64,000 nt of DNA, from contig CM046303.1 of NCBI GenBank assembly GCA_025267735.1, positions 52,221,403 to 52,285,402 of the forward strand. The letters run 5' to 3'. The notes below the pieces were generated by a model. That model was not told where the DNA came from, did no database searches, and was given only the letters and a program-made list of their open reading frames with translations. Positions 33,136-46,418 of this stretch are shown here, piece after piece. The DNA is from Mactra quadrangularis. Taxonomy: Eukaryota > Mollusca > Bivalvia > Venerida > Mactridae. Positions within the stretch are counted from its first letter, which is position 1. Each line of letters begins with the position of its first letter. Both the position numbers and the translations under genes were made by a program.

Positions 33136-33742
33136 CCGTGTTATTAGTTCTTTAGCAAAGATAATGATAATTTTATTACGTTTTTTGTGAGTTTTTTATC
33201 ATCATAATGTTTATGTCAGACTGTCTTAAGACATCATCTTCTTGACAAATCACAGACACTCACAAGTAATTCTAAAATATATCAAAATATGTATATGTAA
33301 CCAGTAGTGTAAGCAAGTATAGCTTTACACTATACTTTATCTTTTAATTTAGAAGTGATAGATCATTTTTAAAATACTTTTGTGCTAACGAAAGACGGAA
33401 ACATGTAACATTTATATTTATGAACGTATTCAGTAGTCTTTTTTATATTTTCTTGATAATACTGTGTGTTTTACCGTAACATTTTCAATATTTTTAAAGT
33501 AGGGTTTCTGTCATCGGGAAATCTTCGTATACTGTGTTCATACGTTGTCTCTGTGGTGCTAGGCCCGATGTAAATTAACTCTCATTTTTTTCTAGTATTA
33601 GCTTCTCTGAATACATTGTATATTATTATTTGGTACTATATCATTACAAGGCATAAAGGGTATATTAAACATTCAGACATACATGTATAATCAATGTACG
33701 TGGTGTCTGAAAAGAAAGATATTAAAATTACCTTTGACAAGT
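33136..33742. other. Deiodinase 3' flank, probable 3' UTR
   Basis: AT-rich, no exon. I looked for a SECIS core (ATGA..AA..GA in a ~13-bp stem) around 33170, 33345 and 33419 and found no convincing stem. Confidence 0.35.
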
Positions 33743-34045
33743 CATAGGCGGATCCAGCGGAGGGGTCAGGGGGTCCGGACTACCCTAGAATTTTGAAAAT
33801 GTACCTGTCCATTAGTGAATTTCTTGCCTTTAAGTCATATTTAGGTAGCATGAAGCAATTTTTCTCGGTGCTTAACGTAGATTTAATGGTTATGTAGTTT
33901 TTATTATCAATATGTTGCATTTTTTCTGCAAATGTGATTAATGTGGTTGTGCTTCGAGGTTCGGACCCCCCTAGAAAAGTTCGGACCCCCCTAGAAAAGT
34001 TCAGGACCCCCCCCCCCCTAGAAAAAAATCCTGGATCCGCCCCTG
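33743..34045 (-). mobile_element. MITE family D, copy 3 (inverted)
   Basis: CATAGGCGGATCCAGCGGAG to GGATCCGCCCCTG, 303 bp, reverse complement of 22297-22599. A CAAGT repeat sits on each side (33738-33742 and 34046-34050) and may be the target duplication. Confidence 0.88.
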
Positions 34046-34718
34046 CAAGTGCGAAGAAAACTTCATATACTTATAAAGGAAAGTTGAATATGTGTTTGTT
34101 TGGAAAGGCAAATTAATCCATTTATGAATAGAAAAATGCATATCTTTTAATAACACCCATATGTAAACGCTGCTTAAACTTTCAGAGCTTACATTAAAAA
34201 TTACCGTGTACATTTTGTATTGGTTAAAGGTGAGCTGACCGTCGTTATGACAATGTTTTGTGTTCATCAAATAAAAAAATAACTTTTTTCTTTCAGTATG
34301 TATGTATTTTATGAATACACAAATTTATTATTGTATTGTAAGCAAATTATTTCATTCTAACTTAGATGATATAGTTAACATGAAAGAGAATTAATGATTA
34401 AACATGTCTCAATATTATAATGATATGTTTATGACAGCATCTCTTCTAGTTTAGGTTATTTCTAAATGTGACGTACAATTGTCATGTCATCATCTACCAA
34501 ATAAATAATGTTGTTTCAATCTTTAGTTTATTTTTCTTTCTTATTTTTCTTACTATACATTTTGATTCATTGTATTTTCAATATATAATGCTCATGTATT
34601 GGCTATGCCAATGATTTAGATTCCTTTAATTGGTTTTATAATTGACTTTGCTGACTTCATAATGTATGTAGCTGCCTGGCGTTGATAGGGGGTTGTAAGC
34701 TCGATAGCATCTACCGAT

Positions 34719-36360
34719 CATGACCTATTATGTGAAGACGTTGACAGACTTTATAGCAAAAATAAAAAATCTAAAAGGCCAGACAAAATTGATAAACTGA
34801 AATCCTTAATTCAAAAGAAAATGAGAAATGCCTACATGGACTATATGAATGACATATAAAACTGATAAAACTGAAAACACACATGGAAGCGTTTCTGGGG
34901 ATTTATTAAGTCCAAAAAAGGACTCTTCATGTGTTGCTCCTCTTAGAGAGAATGGAGTTATTAAGACAAATCCTAAAGAGAAAGCAGATGCCCTTAATAG
35001 GCAATTTTCATCTGTTTTTACTAATGATACCTGTCCAACCCTGCCTGATCTTGGACCTAGTCTTTACCCTGACTTGCCGGAAATCATTATTTCTGAAAAT
35101 GTTGTTTTGAAACTGTTACAGAACCTAAATATTTATGGCCCTGATGCCATTAAACATCGGATATTGAGGGAATGTGCAAAAGAAATTGCTCCGATTTTCA
35201 CTGTCTTGTTTCGGAAAACTTTAGACACTTGATTTATTCCAACTGACTGGAAGCAAGCCCTTGTAGCACCTATTTTTAAGAAAGGTGAAAAGTTCCTACC
35301 AAAAGAAATACAGGCCAGTTTCTTTAACCTGTATAGTCTGTAAAATGATCGAACACATCATAGTCAGCAATACATTAGACCACTCTGATCATCATAACAT
35401 CCTAGTTGATAACCAGCATGGTTTAGGGCAAAACGGTCATGCGAGATTCAGCTGGTTGGTTTTATATATGATCTGGCTAAACAAACACAAAAACACCAAG
35501 TTGATGAGGCCATAGTGTACTTCAGTAAGGCTTTTGATGTTGTACATCATGGCCGCTTATTACACAAGCTGAAGCATTATGACATCCGAAATAAGAAATT
35601 GAACTGGATTTAGGTATTTCTTGCTTATGATGGTTCACATTGCAAACAACAAGTCATAGTAGATGGGGCTACATCAGACACAGCAGAGGTCTCATCTGGA
35701 GTTCCGCAAGGATCTGTGTCAGGCCCTCTTCTGTTTTTGATGTACATAAATGACCTCCCAAGTCAAGTATCCTCGAGTGTCAGACTATTTGCTGATGACT
35801 GTGTCATTTACCGTCACATCAAATCAAAGCAAGATTCCCTTGTTCTACAGGAAGACCTGAACAGTTTGGCAAGGTGGGAGGAAACGTAAAAAATGACCTT
35901 CAACATTGAGAAGTGCTACATCGTGCACATAACCCGCTCCAAAAAGGCACATGATACAATATATACTCTCCATGACCAACCTCTTCAATCAGATAATCAA
36001 GCTACCTATCTTGGAATTGATATTAAAAATGATCTATCTTGGACACCCCATGTAAACAAAAAACAAAAAAAGCAAGTCAAAGTCTAGGATTTCTAAAACG
36101 AAATATCTATTGGGCAAAACCTGAAACTAAGGCGGCTGCATACAAGTCACTAGTCCGACCAATATCAGAAAACTTTTCCTCAGCCTGAGATCCATATTTA
36201 CAAAAAGATACATGTATTACTAAAATAGAAAATGTACAAAAACGAGCAGCACGCTTCGTAACAAACAAGTATAGAAACACTCCTGGTAGCATAACACATA
36301 TCTTTCAAACACTACAATGGACATCTCTGGGAAAAAGAAGAGAAACTTGAAAATTTAGAT
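34719..36360 (+). pseudogene. Decayed non-LTR retrotransposon reverse transcriptase
   Basis: Frame-broken RT domain with family landmarks in order: a pre-RT segment (DALNRQFSSVFTND), 'FIPTDWKQALVAPIFKKG' (34.2 kb type RT motif near 35235), YFSKAFDVVHHGRLLHKLKH (35518-35580), SSGVPQGSVSGPLLFLMYIN then DLP (about 35695-35760), the catalytic LFADDCVIYRHI (about 35788), and a thumb segment KMTFNIEKCYIVHITRSKK with YLGIDIKNDLSW. Multiple stops and frameshifts (for example at 34857, 35230, 35515, 35612, 35887 and 36085) show it is dead. Resembles CR1/Jockey-type elements of invertebrates. No endonuclease domain seen upstream. Confidence 0.9.
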
Positions 36361-36842
36361 CGGGTTTTAATCAGATTGGGTCATTATATTCAGAATTGAA
36401 TGTTTGCCATTATAATACATGTAGACGATGATGATGATTAAGTTGATTTTTTTAGAATGAGGGTCTACAATGAAGCAGTGGTGTGTCCCATGATTGTGTA
36501 AGGTGAACTACAACTTTTATCAGTCCGACTTTTGAAAATGGTTGTAAAAACACTTAAATTCAATTGTGAATGTACGTAGGATTTATTTTTAGAATATAGA
36601 CATGCATGTGTGTCTGAGGTATATAAGTTAGCTTCAGTGCATAATAGAACATCGTTGATTGAAGAATAAAATGGTACTTGGCTTAATTGCTGAGTAAGTT
36701 TGTTTAAATTTAGAATAAATAGTTATGCCAATTTATTCTAGCATACAGCTGTATAATAGAACTCTTCATTGATGTTAATTCCACCATATTGTAAAGACCT
36801 CACTGATTATTGCAAATAACGCCACATTTCACAATTATCTTA
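36361..36842. other. No gene recognised
   Basis: AT-rich spacer between the LINE remnant and the MITE C fragment. Confidence 0.35.
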
Positions 36843-37140
36843 TATAGTCCAACAGTATTAAACTGAGCTTGACCTTTATGCAAGAATATATTAAAGTCAC
36901 TATTTACTGTTTATTTTGTCTTCGTTTGTAGGCTTACACCGTACGGCGTAGTGAATCTGAAGCTTTCGGCAAAACACTCGCACTGAACAATTTCATTTTG
37001 ATTTCATAAGAAAAAATTATACTTTGAAACTGCCACAATATTGCGGACGTGTTTCTGCATAAACGAATACGTCCAAAATCATAATTAAAATAAGATGCAT
37101 TTTTCATACATGTAATTGATTTATCATCTGTTTTCTACTA
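36843..37140. mobile_element. MITE family C, truncated copy upstream of HAPSTR1
   Basis: TATAGTCCAACAGTATTAAA then CTGAGCTTGACCTTTATGCA matches 17972-18270 with 'TTTTGTCTTCGTTTGTA' and 'GAAGCTTTCGGCAAAACAC' interior blocks. The right inverted end is missing. It ends ~285 bp before the HAPSTR1 ATG, so it may contribute promoter sequence. Confidence 0.8.
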
Positions 37141-37426
37141 TAGTCCGCTTTGTATGTAGAATAAGCCCTCAGGTCGCCGTTTGTTATGGTTACACGCGTA
37201 TATAAGACCACAACATTTAGTGTAGTCTAGCCATTCGTATTGGTAAATATCACAATAAGAAAAATTTACGATTTCACAAACAACCGGAAATTACTCTGAC
37301 ATGCGCAAACAAGATTTCCGTTACAGACAGAAAAGACTAGTTAATTTTCATCGACTTTTACGTTTATTTTCACGATATTGAGACAAACTTTCTATCATTT
37401 ATATAGTGTAGGTTGTAAAACTAACC

Positions 37427-40400
37427 ATGGCCCACCAAGAGGGGCAGCAAAACGATCATTTAACTGACAGTTGGTTGAGTGGTTTCGAGGAGGAATGTCT
37501 GGAAGACATCGAGACTTCGGAAACCAATATGGAGGAAGATATCCAGCGAAACACGGATTTCGCGATGCAGAAAATGTTCTTGCAATTTCAAAATTCGGCT
37601 ACTGCAGTTGCTCAATTGTACAAAGGTATTTTTAAATATTTTATGCCTAGTTAGCTTAGTTCATGAGTAATTCATGGAACCTTTTAAGGTCAAATGATGA
37701 TTGCCATTGGTAATGATAACAATGGCAATTAAATAAACATGATAAATTTAGGCCCTTAATTTATTCTTGGGATTTATCTCTTTTATATTTGGTTGCTGAA
37801 ACATGAATCATATCCACATTTTGGCTTTTATGTGTAAAATTAGTCATTTTAAGGGGAAAAAAACTGAGCTGTTTGGCTAGCTCAGTCTGAAGCACGAAAT
37901 GTACTGATCAAGGTTTTGCAGGGTTAGATATCTGGGTGTGGCATTTTTTTTTATTAGTCATAAAATATTTTCCACATTCAATTTTGTTCTTATCTCGGAT
38001 TTCCAATCATTTAGGGCAGTTGTTGGTCACTGTTGGAAGTATGTGCATATTATTTGTAGGCAGTGGCTAGAGTTATGAGGATTACAGTCAACTTGTCTAA
38101 CGACCGAAACTTATTTTATTGCACAATCATTAGACCAACTTGACAAACTGATAATGTATCTAGTTATAAACTGAGTGAAAACTTGAGACAATTGTGATAT
38201 TTGACAGCATGTTTAATCATGTGGAAGTCTGTGTATTTCACACCAAAAAAATATAATTAACGCGAATGTATAAACTCTACCAGGTATGAGTACACTGTCC
38301 ATAATATAACATAATGTAACGAATGTTAACTCTGTGAAACATATTATGTTTTTTTACTGGCATTAAGCCTTTACCGAAATGACGTCGGCAATGTTGGTTT
38401 TTGTTTCCGTCGCTAATAAAGAAACATGGCGTCGATAGCCTTTTGCTCTAGAGCGTTGACGATGCAATGAATTGTACCAATAATTATGTCAAAACAAACA
38501 ACTTTAACTGATCATGTTGCTGGAGTAAAAAGACGTTAATTTAAACATTAATAATATGATCAGATGTGCAAATGTAGGATGAAGTAACCCTTATACTTAG
38601 TAAGAGTCACTTACAAAAATGTTTATTCAAATACATGGTACTATAAACTGGAAAAAATCTTTCTCATGTAATGTTTATCATTAGTTGACCAATAACCTTA
38701 AGAACTTGATTATTGGGGTTCATTTAAAGACTAAATATGTGTGATAGATTCTACCATAGTTCTTTATATAGGATTGAGTTTTATGGAAAATATACAAAGC
38801 TGACAGCTGCTGTTCTGCTCCTTATTACTTGTTTTAATTGTTATGAACTGTTATGTTTCAGATCGTTCCAATGGGCTTTCATTGTGGATTCCTTTCCAAA
38901 ATGCGGCATCATCAGTAACTACTTTATATAAAGGTATTCTGCTATATCCTATACATTTTTTCATTTAAATTGTCAGTAAGTTAGTTTACTTAGAAGAGGA
39001 TGGGGAACCGGAAGTTTGATGTTTCAAAGTAGCTATATCTTCATTGATGGAAGCAAAAAAGAACAGGGTGCATTGTCCTGTTTTTAGCTTGACTTTACGA
39101 AGTAAATGGAGAGCTCTCCTACTCGCCCTAGTGACCGCATCCATATTTCTGATTAAAGTTTTTGTGCAGTAAAATATTTTTTTCTATGACTTTTTTATTT
39201 CTTAATGTATCAACTTCAAACTTTAAATATACGTTCCTTATTATCAACCTTATCTCATGTGACAAGGTTCATTACTTCAAATACATTTTTTTATAGAATT
39301 ATCCCCCTTGAACTAGAGTTTTCTTTGAAAAAGTTTTTTTTACTGCAACTTTTTTATTTCTTGACCTCAAACTTTAAATGTATGTTCCTTATTATCAACC
39401 TCATCTCATGTGACAAGGTTCATGACTCCAAATACATTTTATTTTGAAATAAAGTATTAAACCCCCTTGAACATTTTTTTTTACTTTAAATTTGTAAAGG
39501 TATCATTTTCAAATTTTAGAATATGTATGTTCTTTATCATCAACCATCTCATATTTTGTTTGTTTGTTTGGGTTTTACGGCGCACCAACACAGAAAGGTC
39601 AAATCGCGCCGAAAGCAATTAATGATACTATTAATTCAAACGAAATTAATGATGTAAAGCTCTATATCTTATTATAAACATTTATTTCTTTCAAAAAGTT
39701 AAGTATAGCATATGATGGTACAGATTCAAAAAGTTCTTTAAGTGAGTTTACTTTAAAATGTTTGTCACAAATGTATTTAAGATCCTGACAGTCAAGGAGA
39801 ACGTTTTTTACATTAAAATGCTCGTCACATGGTATACATTTAGGTGCTTCCTCTCTTTTGAGAAGGTATGAATGTGTTAATCTGGTATAATGACCAATTC
39901 TACATCGCGTAATCAATATTTGATCTCGTCATGTAACCCATCTCATGTGACAAATAGTTAATACTTACTAAAGTTACTTAGTCAAGCATGCTGTCTCTAC
40001 TGACTGCTCTTGTTATTCATAGTTTAGAATAATAACTATTTATTCTACATCTACTAATGTGATAAAGCAAATAAACGTACCTATGTGCACTACCTTTAAA
40101 TTCATAATAGCTTCATTGTAACTAAGACAAGCTATTTTCAGCTTATAGGAAGATGACATTATGGTTATAGGTTTTTTGATTAACACATTCTTCTTATCAG
40201 TGTTTTATACAATTCCCTGCTTTAACATGCAGATATATAACTTTTCACTAGAGTTGTGGAACAGACTGTATAGAATTAAATGAGGTTGACATGTGGTTGT
40301 ACCATGTTAATTGTGTCAAGTTCATAGTAATACAAGGTATATAAAACTTTGCAAAGCTGAGATAACTACCACAATCTTTTCTTAGTTAATGCATTAAGGC

Positions 40401-42519
40401 ACAAGTGTGTTCAGTTGATAGATATAACAACTATATAATGTCTTCATGTCTTTGTATAAATCCATTGGTCTACCATCATAAAAATTATTGTGAATAACTA
40501 ATTTGACTTTTAAATTGATGTGTCAGTGCAAAACTAGTCTACAATTTTCTTTATTTATTTGTTTTTATTTAGTTTTATGATGACTGTTGACACATTGATC
40601 ATACTATATAATCTCAAATATGGTGTTTTCCATTATTTTAGATTTCGTCGAAAGGCTTAAGTTATACCACAAAACGAAAACTATCGACATTTCAAATGCC
40701 TGACCAGTTTAACATGCGGAGTGATACATGTGTCTCTTATTTACTTAAAGTAGTTCTGTCAATCAACTGACGCGTCCTTGTTTCAGTGTCAGTGACAGCC
40801 TGACATATGTTTACTTATATTGATAAGCGTGTGAATGGGCGAAGTCAAATCTCGCTAATACACTAAGCAGTGGTATTTGCAAGTAATACAGGTTAGAATA
40901 ACCACTTCATCCGCATTTTTTGGTCTGCTTGATTTGTACTTGAATTTAATGTGTAAGGAGTAATCATTAGTATGGATTTGTTAGGTTTCAATGTGCACGA
41001 AAGTTTCTGTATTTCAATACTTTATTATTTATATCGATGATTTAATTTTATTCATCTGTCTGTGGCACATAAATTAACCCTGCTGATGTTAAGACCCACC
41101 ATAGTTCTTGTGTACTCACTATTTATTATGATAAAAGTAGTTACCTATATATTTAGATGGAGACTATAAAACAAATATTGAGTAACCAAATCAACAGGGT
41201 TCTTGTTTGTGCCTCTGGCAGTTGAATGAACTTAATATAATACTGTTAATATAATTATTAATACTATGTAATATAATATATACATTGTAATTGTTATATT
41301 TTCAACTCAACAGATAGTGTTGATACAGCTAAACATTGTCTAGAACTTGGTGTTCAAAAAGGTCGTCAACGTCAACTTAAAGACATTGTTTCTTGGGTGA
41401 AAAAGAGAAGAAGACATATAAGACGTGATGATTTGTTAGCTTTTCTAAGTGGTAAAAATCCACCACAAAGGACTAAACTTACAAATAGTGGTAGACATGT
41501 GCAGTCTGCTAGAATGGATAGATCTTTCCCTAGATTTCCTTCTACGGATAATTTACCTCGGAATACAGAAGCAGATTTGCAATGTTTTCGAGAAGCTATT
41601 GCCTTGCAAGGTATTGTAAATATTATTTATAACGAGGGTTGACCGCAAGACTAGTAAGTGCATTGCATTAAAGAACTAGCAGGCAACCCTCAAAATGTAT
41701 GGCCGTATTAAGTGTATTGCGCAACCTTTCATAATCACTTCACTATTCCAGTTTCAATCAGCCTTTAGGGGGGGGATGGATTTAATGAAAACAAATTATT
41801 TTTAAAGTATCTGAAAACAATACAAATGTTAAAACAAATGAAATTGAATGAGTTGTTGTATCTTTCAATATAAACAGGCATTTGCTTTTAATATTTTGAA
41901 AAGATAATTTCTAATTTCATCTCAAATTTAAACCCTATTCACTGCATGCAATTTCTGTGTATGAAAAAGCAATGTATTTTAGGTATCTTTTGCCAACAGC
42001 ATCTGTTGTACAAATATGACTATTCACATGTATTTTAAGATTCTTTGAATGTTTGGAAATGTTAATGGGAAAATCTGCAACCCTGCTTTTAAGCCAGTCA
42101 TGATGGTGTTTGATGAGTTTATGTGTATTTCCATCAGTTATGTCATTGTTTTTAAAATCAGTATGATGGGGTTCTACACTGTAAGTCAACTAACAGATCG
42201 GCTCAAATAGTATCAATTTTAATGAAGAAAAACATACTCTTTTACTGATCCATTCATGTAGTTAGACCATACATGTGTTAAAAGATTGTTTATTCTTCTT
42301 TCAGGACTTGATGGAGCAATGTCAAACATTAGTGTTGGATTTAGGCCTCATAGTAGTTCAAACCAAGCTTCCCTACCTGCACTGCCTAAAAGCAATGTAG
42401 AGGAGTTAAATTCCTTTATTTTAGACGAATTTTCACGTAACTGTGATTCTAGAAAAAGGTCTGCGACACCTGATGTTAACATGGATTCTCCTAATAGAAA
42501 AAAGAATAGATTGTTTTAA
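37427..42519 (+). CDS. HAPSTR1: HAPSTR1 (C16orf72) orthologue, four exons, 260 aa
   Basis: Coding exons 37427-37625, 38862-38933, 41314-41610 and 42305-42519, all junctions phase 1 and all with GT-AG introns. The joined protein has acidic N-terminus (WLSGFEEECLEDIE), FQNSATAVAQLYK (54-66), DRSNGLSLWIPFQNAASSVT ending LYK at 90, WVKKRRRHIRRDDLLAFLSGK (118-138), ETDLQ-like EADLQCFREAIALQGLDGAM, and a C-terminus SRKRSATPDVNMDSPNRKKN ending RLF. These match human HAPSTR1 in order and in exon-boundary motifs; human is ~275 aa. HAPSTR1 is a HUWE1-binding nuclear protein that tunes stress signalling, including DNA-damage and proteotoxic responses. Start chosen for family fit and an AACCATGG context. 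Introns carry dispersed repeats and a LINE 3' end. AATAAA at 42604 is a possible early poly(A) signal. Confidence 0.97.
39085..39560. repeat. Two-unit dispersed repeat in HAPSTR1 intron 2
   Basis: Two tandem copies of 'ACTTTTTTATTTCTT..CTTCAAACTTTAAATATACG..TTCCTTATTATCAACCT..ATCTCATGTGACAAGGTTCA', period ~175 bp, with a third decayed partial unit. Opens with CTCTCCTACTCGCCCTAGTG. Frames here are incidental. Confidence 0.7.
39562..39916 (-). pseudogene. LINE 3' end (C-terminal fragment and tail) in HAPSTR1 intron 2
   Basis: Minus frame at 39916-39662 reads RCRIGHYTRLTHSYLLKREE then APKCIPCDEHFNVKNVLLDC, the hallmark C-terminus of CR1/Jockey-type ORF2 proteins (RNase H-like/His-Cys tail). Downstream on the minus strand is the 3' tail with 'TTTCGGCGCGATTTGACCTT' and 'TGCGCCGTAAAACCCAAAC'. 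The tail motif 'ACGGCGTTAAA' of the local SINEs resembles it. Fragment only; no catalytic domain. Confidence 0.85.
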
Positions 42520-45170
42520 AATATTAATTCTACCAACTGAATGAATGAATTGAGTGTATGTGTAAACCATGTCACTAAGAAGGATTAAATGTGATGGAAA
42601 ATGGAATAAATGTGTCTGATTTGAAAACTGCAACATATTTGTATTTTTGAAGCTGTTACAAATTTTATAAATGAATGCAAAATGATCTTGGTCATTTTGT
42701 TGTCGAAAGTTATACATCATTTATGATTATACTATTATACTTATGTTTATATTATTATTATTTATGATTTTATATTAGGGATTCATTTGTTCATGAGATA
42801 ATTTTTGCTAGTTTTATATTGTCTTTATTCTAGATCATAATCTAATTCAGTAATTGTCTTACTCATAAAGGAATGACATGCAAATATTTAAGTACATTTC
42901 ATACTTAATTTTGATGCTGTCTTTGTACTAAATGTGTTTACTCTGTTTAAGTATCTGTATAAATCTTCTACAATCTTGTTAATTTTTTTATATAATACTT
43001 TTTTAATAACAACTCTAACTCAATCCAAGTGAAATACACTGCCCTCCAAAAGTTCCTTTACGCATTCACAATTTATATTGTACTAAATTTATTGAATTTC
43101 AAAAAGTTGTAAAAGCCATTCATTTTTAAATAATTTACAACTTTACTTTTTTAAGCAGTACATAATCTACATTTGTCTTATAAATGGATGTGAAATTACA
43201 AAAAAATCTCAAACTTGATATTGGTTTTATCGAGATTCATTGACCATGGTTTCGGAGGCTGATAAATAACTTGCTGCTACTAAAAAATAAAAAGTACCAA
43301 TAGAAATTTCATTTCTTCTACATGAATAATTAATAAAATAAAAAATCATATAATGATTCTTCAAATTTGAGTATAAAATTTGTAAAAAATTAATTAGTTG
43401 TACTGGGTATAGACTTTTGGAGGACAGTTAAGTGTATGAAAAAATATTTGCTGACAAACAGTTTATCATAAATGCATTTTACATTAGCATTCTTGGAAAA
43501 GAAAACCCATCCTAAATTCACCAGTAATATTCAAAAACTCATTTTATTTAATTTTAAATTAGAATTATGTAATATATTACATGAACAGTTGAATTGTGTC
43601 CTAGTTATAATAAAAACAATAACTTGAATTTGATAAGGCAACTCGGTTGAACAAGCCAAGTCTTCCCTAACAACTTTCAGCTGTCACATCTGTTTGCTGC
43701 AGTTTTCAGGTTACTAATAAGTCATATGATTACTTTAAATAAACTTGACATGTCAATTTCTCTAAAATGTTTCCAATACATTTTTACATACTTTTTCTCT
43801 TCGATACAGTTACTGGAAATAAAACCATGTCAATTTTTTTTAATTATGAAAGTACCCCTGCTAGGTGTTATTAAAATCTAAGCAGATTTACTATAAAATT
43901 CAAATTAATGCAATTATACCAGTAGTCACTACCCATAGGGTAGAATTCTCATACCTTTTGATATGAATTATCTTAAACATGTTTTAGGTTTGTGACTTAA
44001 TTTTAAGATATTGTTATATATGTACTGGGAGGCAATAATTCATGGATATATATTTTACTAAATTGCATTTAAGTCCCTTAGATACATGTCATCTCATCTA
44101 TCATAATTATGTTTTCTTGTGTTTATTACATGTGTTGTAACATGTATGCTACTTTATTTAGACTTATGAAAGTTTAAAGGGTTTTACTCAAATGAATCTT
44201 CTTAGATCTCTTTAGCATAAACCCTTAAAGATCACACTCATGATAATTATTGTTAATTTGAAATAAAAAATGATTCCACTTAACCGCCTAAATTTGTGAA
44301 CTGATGTTGAATGTTTATTTCTTTGAAAATTACAAGAAAATCTTTACTTGGTCACTTTTTAACCTATTTTCTTAAAGACCTATAGAAATGTTGTTTCACA
44401 TTTATATAAGTATTTTACTTCTGATCATGTATCATACTCATAGTAATGAAGTAATGAAGAAATAGTGGCTTAGCTGTTATAATGCAGTAATGGTATTTTT
44501 TTTAATAGCGTTGTTGGTTTGAATTGCTCCCAAATTGTTGGTTGTTTCATTCAGTGAGTGACTTAATCTCGGTAGCTTAGAACATATAAACCAGAAAGAA
44601 GACCCAAAAGTGATCAATTTACATCATATTACGAATTTGTTTCACTATTGAGTCGGAATACATTATGCTATTTCAATGATGAAACTCTTGAGTTTCAGAT
44701 AATTTTATCATAGTATTGACAATACTTTCTTTTCATTTACTGACTTTGTGCTATAAAGTATTTATATTTAGAATGATTATATTTTATAAATATGCATGTA
44801 TAAGTTGCTTTGTAGGTTTTTTATATTAGTAGTTTAACATTGAGTTATATTATGCTTGTATTTTGGATTATGACGGGTATTAAATTACTTTTTAATTTTA
44901 GTTGGGTGACACTTAATTCTCTATTTAGCATGGTAGATTGTTTATAATCAGAAAGGTATGCTAGATTTGTTAATTCTGGGCATTGATATTGTTTAGTTGT
45001 CGATTTTTGAGTATTTTTTTAGTGGTGTTAACTTCATATTGAAGATATATTTCTTATTTATCTTTTGTTTGGAAATTTAGAACAACTTGTTCTGATGTCA
45101 AAATGGAATATTTTTTTTTAAGTCACAGTATACTGAAAATTGTACAGAAATCTAGATTCTGTTTTTTTTT
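42520..45170. other. HAPSTR1 3' UTR/flank with one MITE
   Basis: AT-rich with many AATAAA-like hexamers; no exon found. It contains the small element at 43037-43428. Confidence 0.45.
43037..43428. mobile_element. Mariner-like MITE
   Basis: CACTGCCCTCCAAAAGT at the left and ACTTTTGGAGGACAGT at the right, with TA at 43035-43036 and 43429-43430. No ORF. The TA flank and CACTGCCCTCC end suggest a Tc1/mariner-derived short element. Confidence 0.72.
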
Positions 45171-45179
45171 TGCTTCTGT

Positions 45180-45470
45180 TTTTAGCCGGATTTTTAAACG
45201 AAAAAAAAATCGGCTAATAGTTTGGCGAATCATGGGCGGGCAATTGGGTGGGGGGGGCGATTAACAATTGCGTTAAAGTTTTCAATTTAGCATATATCTC
45301 AGCCATTTATTGTCAGATCTTAATGAAACTTCATACAGTTATAACATAACATACCATGCCATGAACAGAATTAGACAGTAACCACAACTCTACCTGGCTT
45401 TATTATGGACTATTTCCCTTTGTAATTTTTGCATTAAAGTTTTTAAATCCGAATTTAATGAGGTTTGCCT
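45180..45470. repeat. Dispersed repeat (AGCCGGATTTTT type)
   Basis: AGCCGGATTTTTAAACG, then a G-rich GGGCGGGCAATTGGGTGGGG tract and CATATATCTCAGCCATTTAT with 'ATGAAACTTCATACAG'. Recognisable layout of a common molluscan dispersed repeat (general knowledge, family name not known to me). Confidence 0.5.
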
Positions 45471-46022
45471 TTACCCAATTGCCCAGAGTTAGGTGTAAGG
45501 GATTGCTTTAGACTGGTGAAAATTGATTAGGGCTGCTATTGATAAATGACATTAATTCTTAAAGATGGGCTGAACTTAGTTCAATTCAGCATAAGAAATC
45601 ATGCTAGTGCACAAGAAAGTTTGAAGCAATGTCTGTGTTCTATTGTTCATGTGGAACACTCAATCTGTGGTTTAAAACAGTGAATACTTAAAATTTAGTT
45701 TAATTAGTTTTAAGTGTGTTTGTCATAGAAGTTATAAAAAATGTGACTCATTATAATTGTACTACACAATAAAGTAATACTCATTACTCATATAAAATAA
45801 GAAAATTGTTTTGTTTTATGTGTTTATATTACACGGGGAACATTATATTGCTGAGAAAGCTGCATCTTTAACATTTAAGATGATAGGACAATTGACATTT
45901 TCATGTGGTTTTGTTTTTGTTTATTAAGGTTTACATTTTTTTCATTAAATTTAGACTTTTAAACCATAAGTGACACATTTGACACATGATTTGGATGTTT
46001 GGTTTTTCAGGTTTACTTTAAT

Positions 46023-46418
46023 CAGGGCTCGAATTTAAAAAAAAATTGACTTGCAAATTTTTGCGAGTTGATTTTATTTCAACTCGCAAAAATAAAGAAA
46101 ATTGTTCAAATTTTGTAGTCTAAATTTTAATGGCATACATAGTTACCATAAATGAACTTAAAACAGCAAAGTACTACATTTAACTATAGATAGAACAAAG
46201 GCGTTATTGTGGGATAGACAAAGAATATCGAACATGTCTGTAATGTGAATCTTTATCACTGTCGATCAGTTTCAATGCTGATATGAGATATGAGATTAGA
46301 CAGTAATACTTTGCAGCGATTTCAACTCGCGAAAATTTGCGAGTTAAAATAAAATTTACTCACAAATTTTAAAATCCACTCGCATTTTGCAAGTATGCAA
46401 GCTTAAATTTGAGCCCTG
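46023..46418. mobile_element. hAT-like MITE
   Basis: CAGGGCTCGAATTTAA at the left and TTAAATTTGAGCCCTG at the right, flanked by CTTTAAT on both sides (7-8 bp target duplication). Subterminal 'TTTGCGAGTT' / 'AACTCGCAAA' motifs repeat several times in both orientations. No transposase. Confidence 0.82.

Noticed and set aside
33170..33460. Candidate SECIS cores at 33170, 33345 and 33419
   Set aside because: ATGA/GTGAT motifs are present, but I could not build the required ~13-bp helix with an AA apical loop and 3' GA partner.
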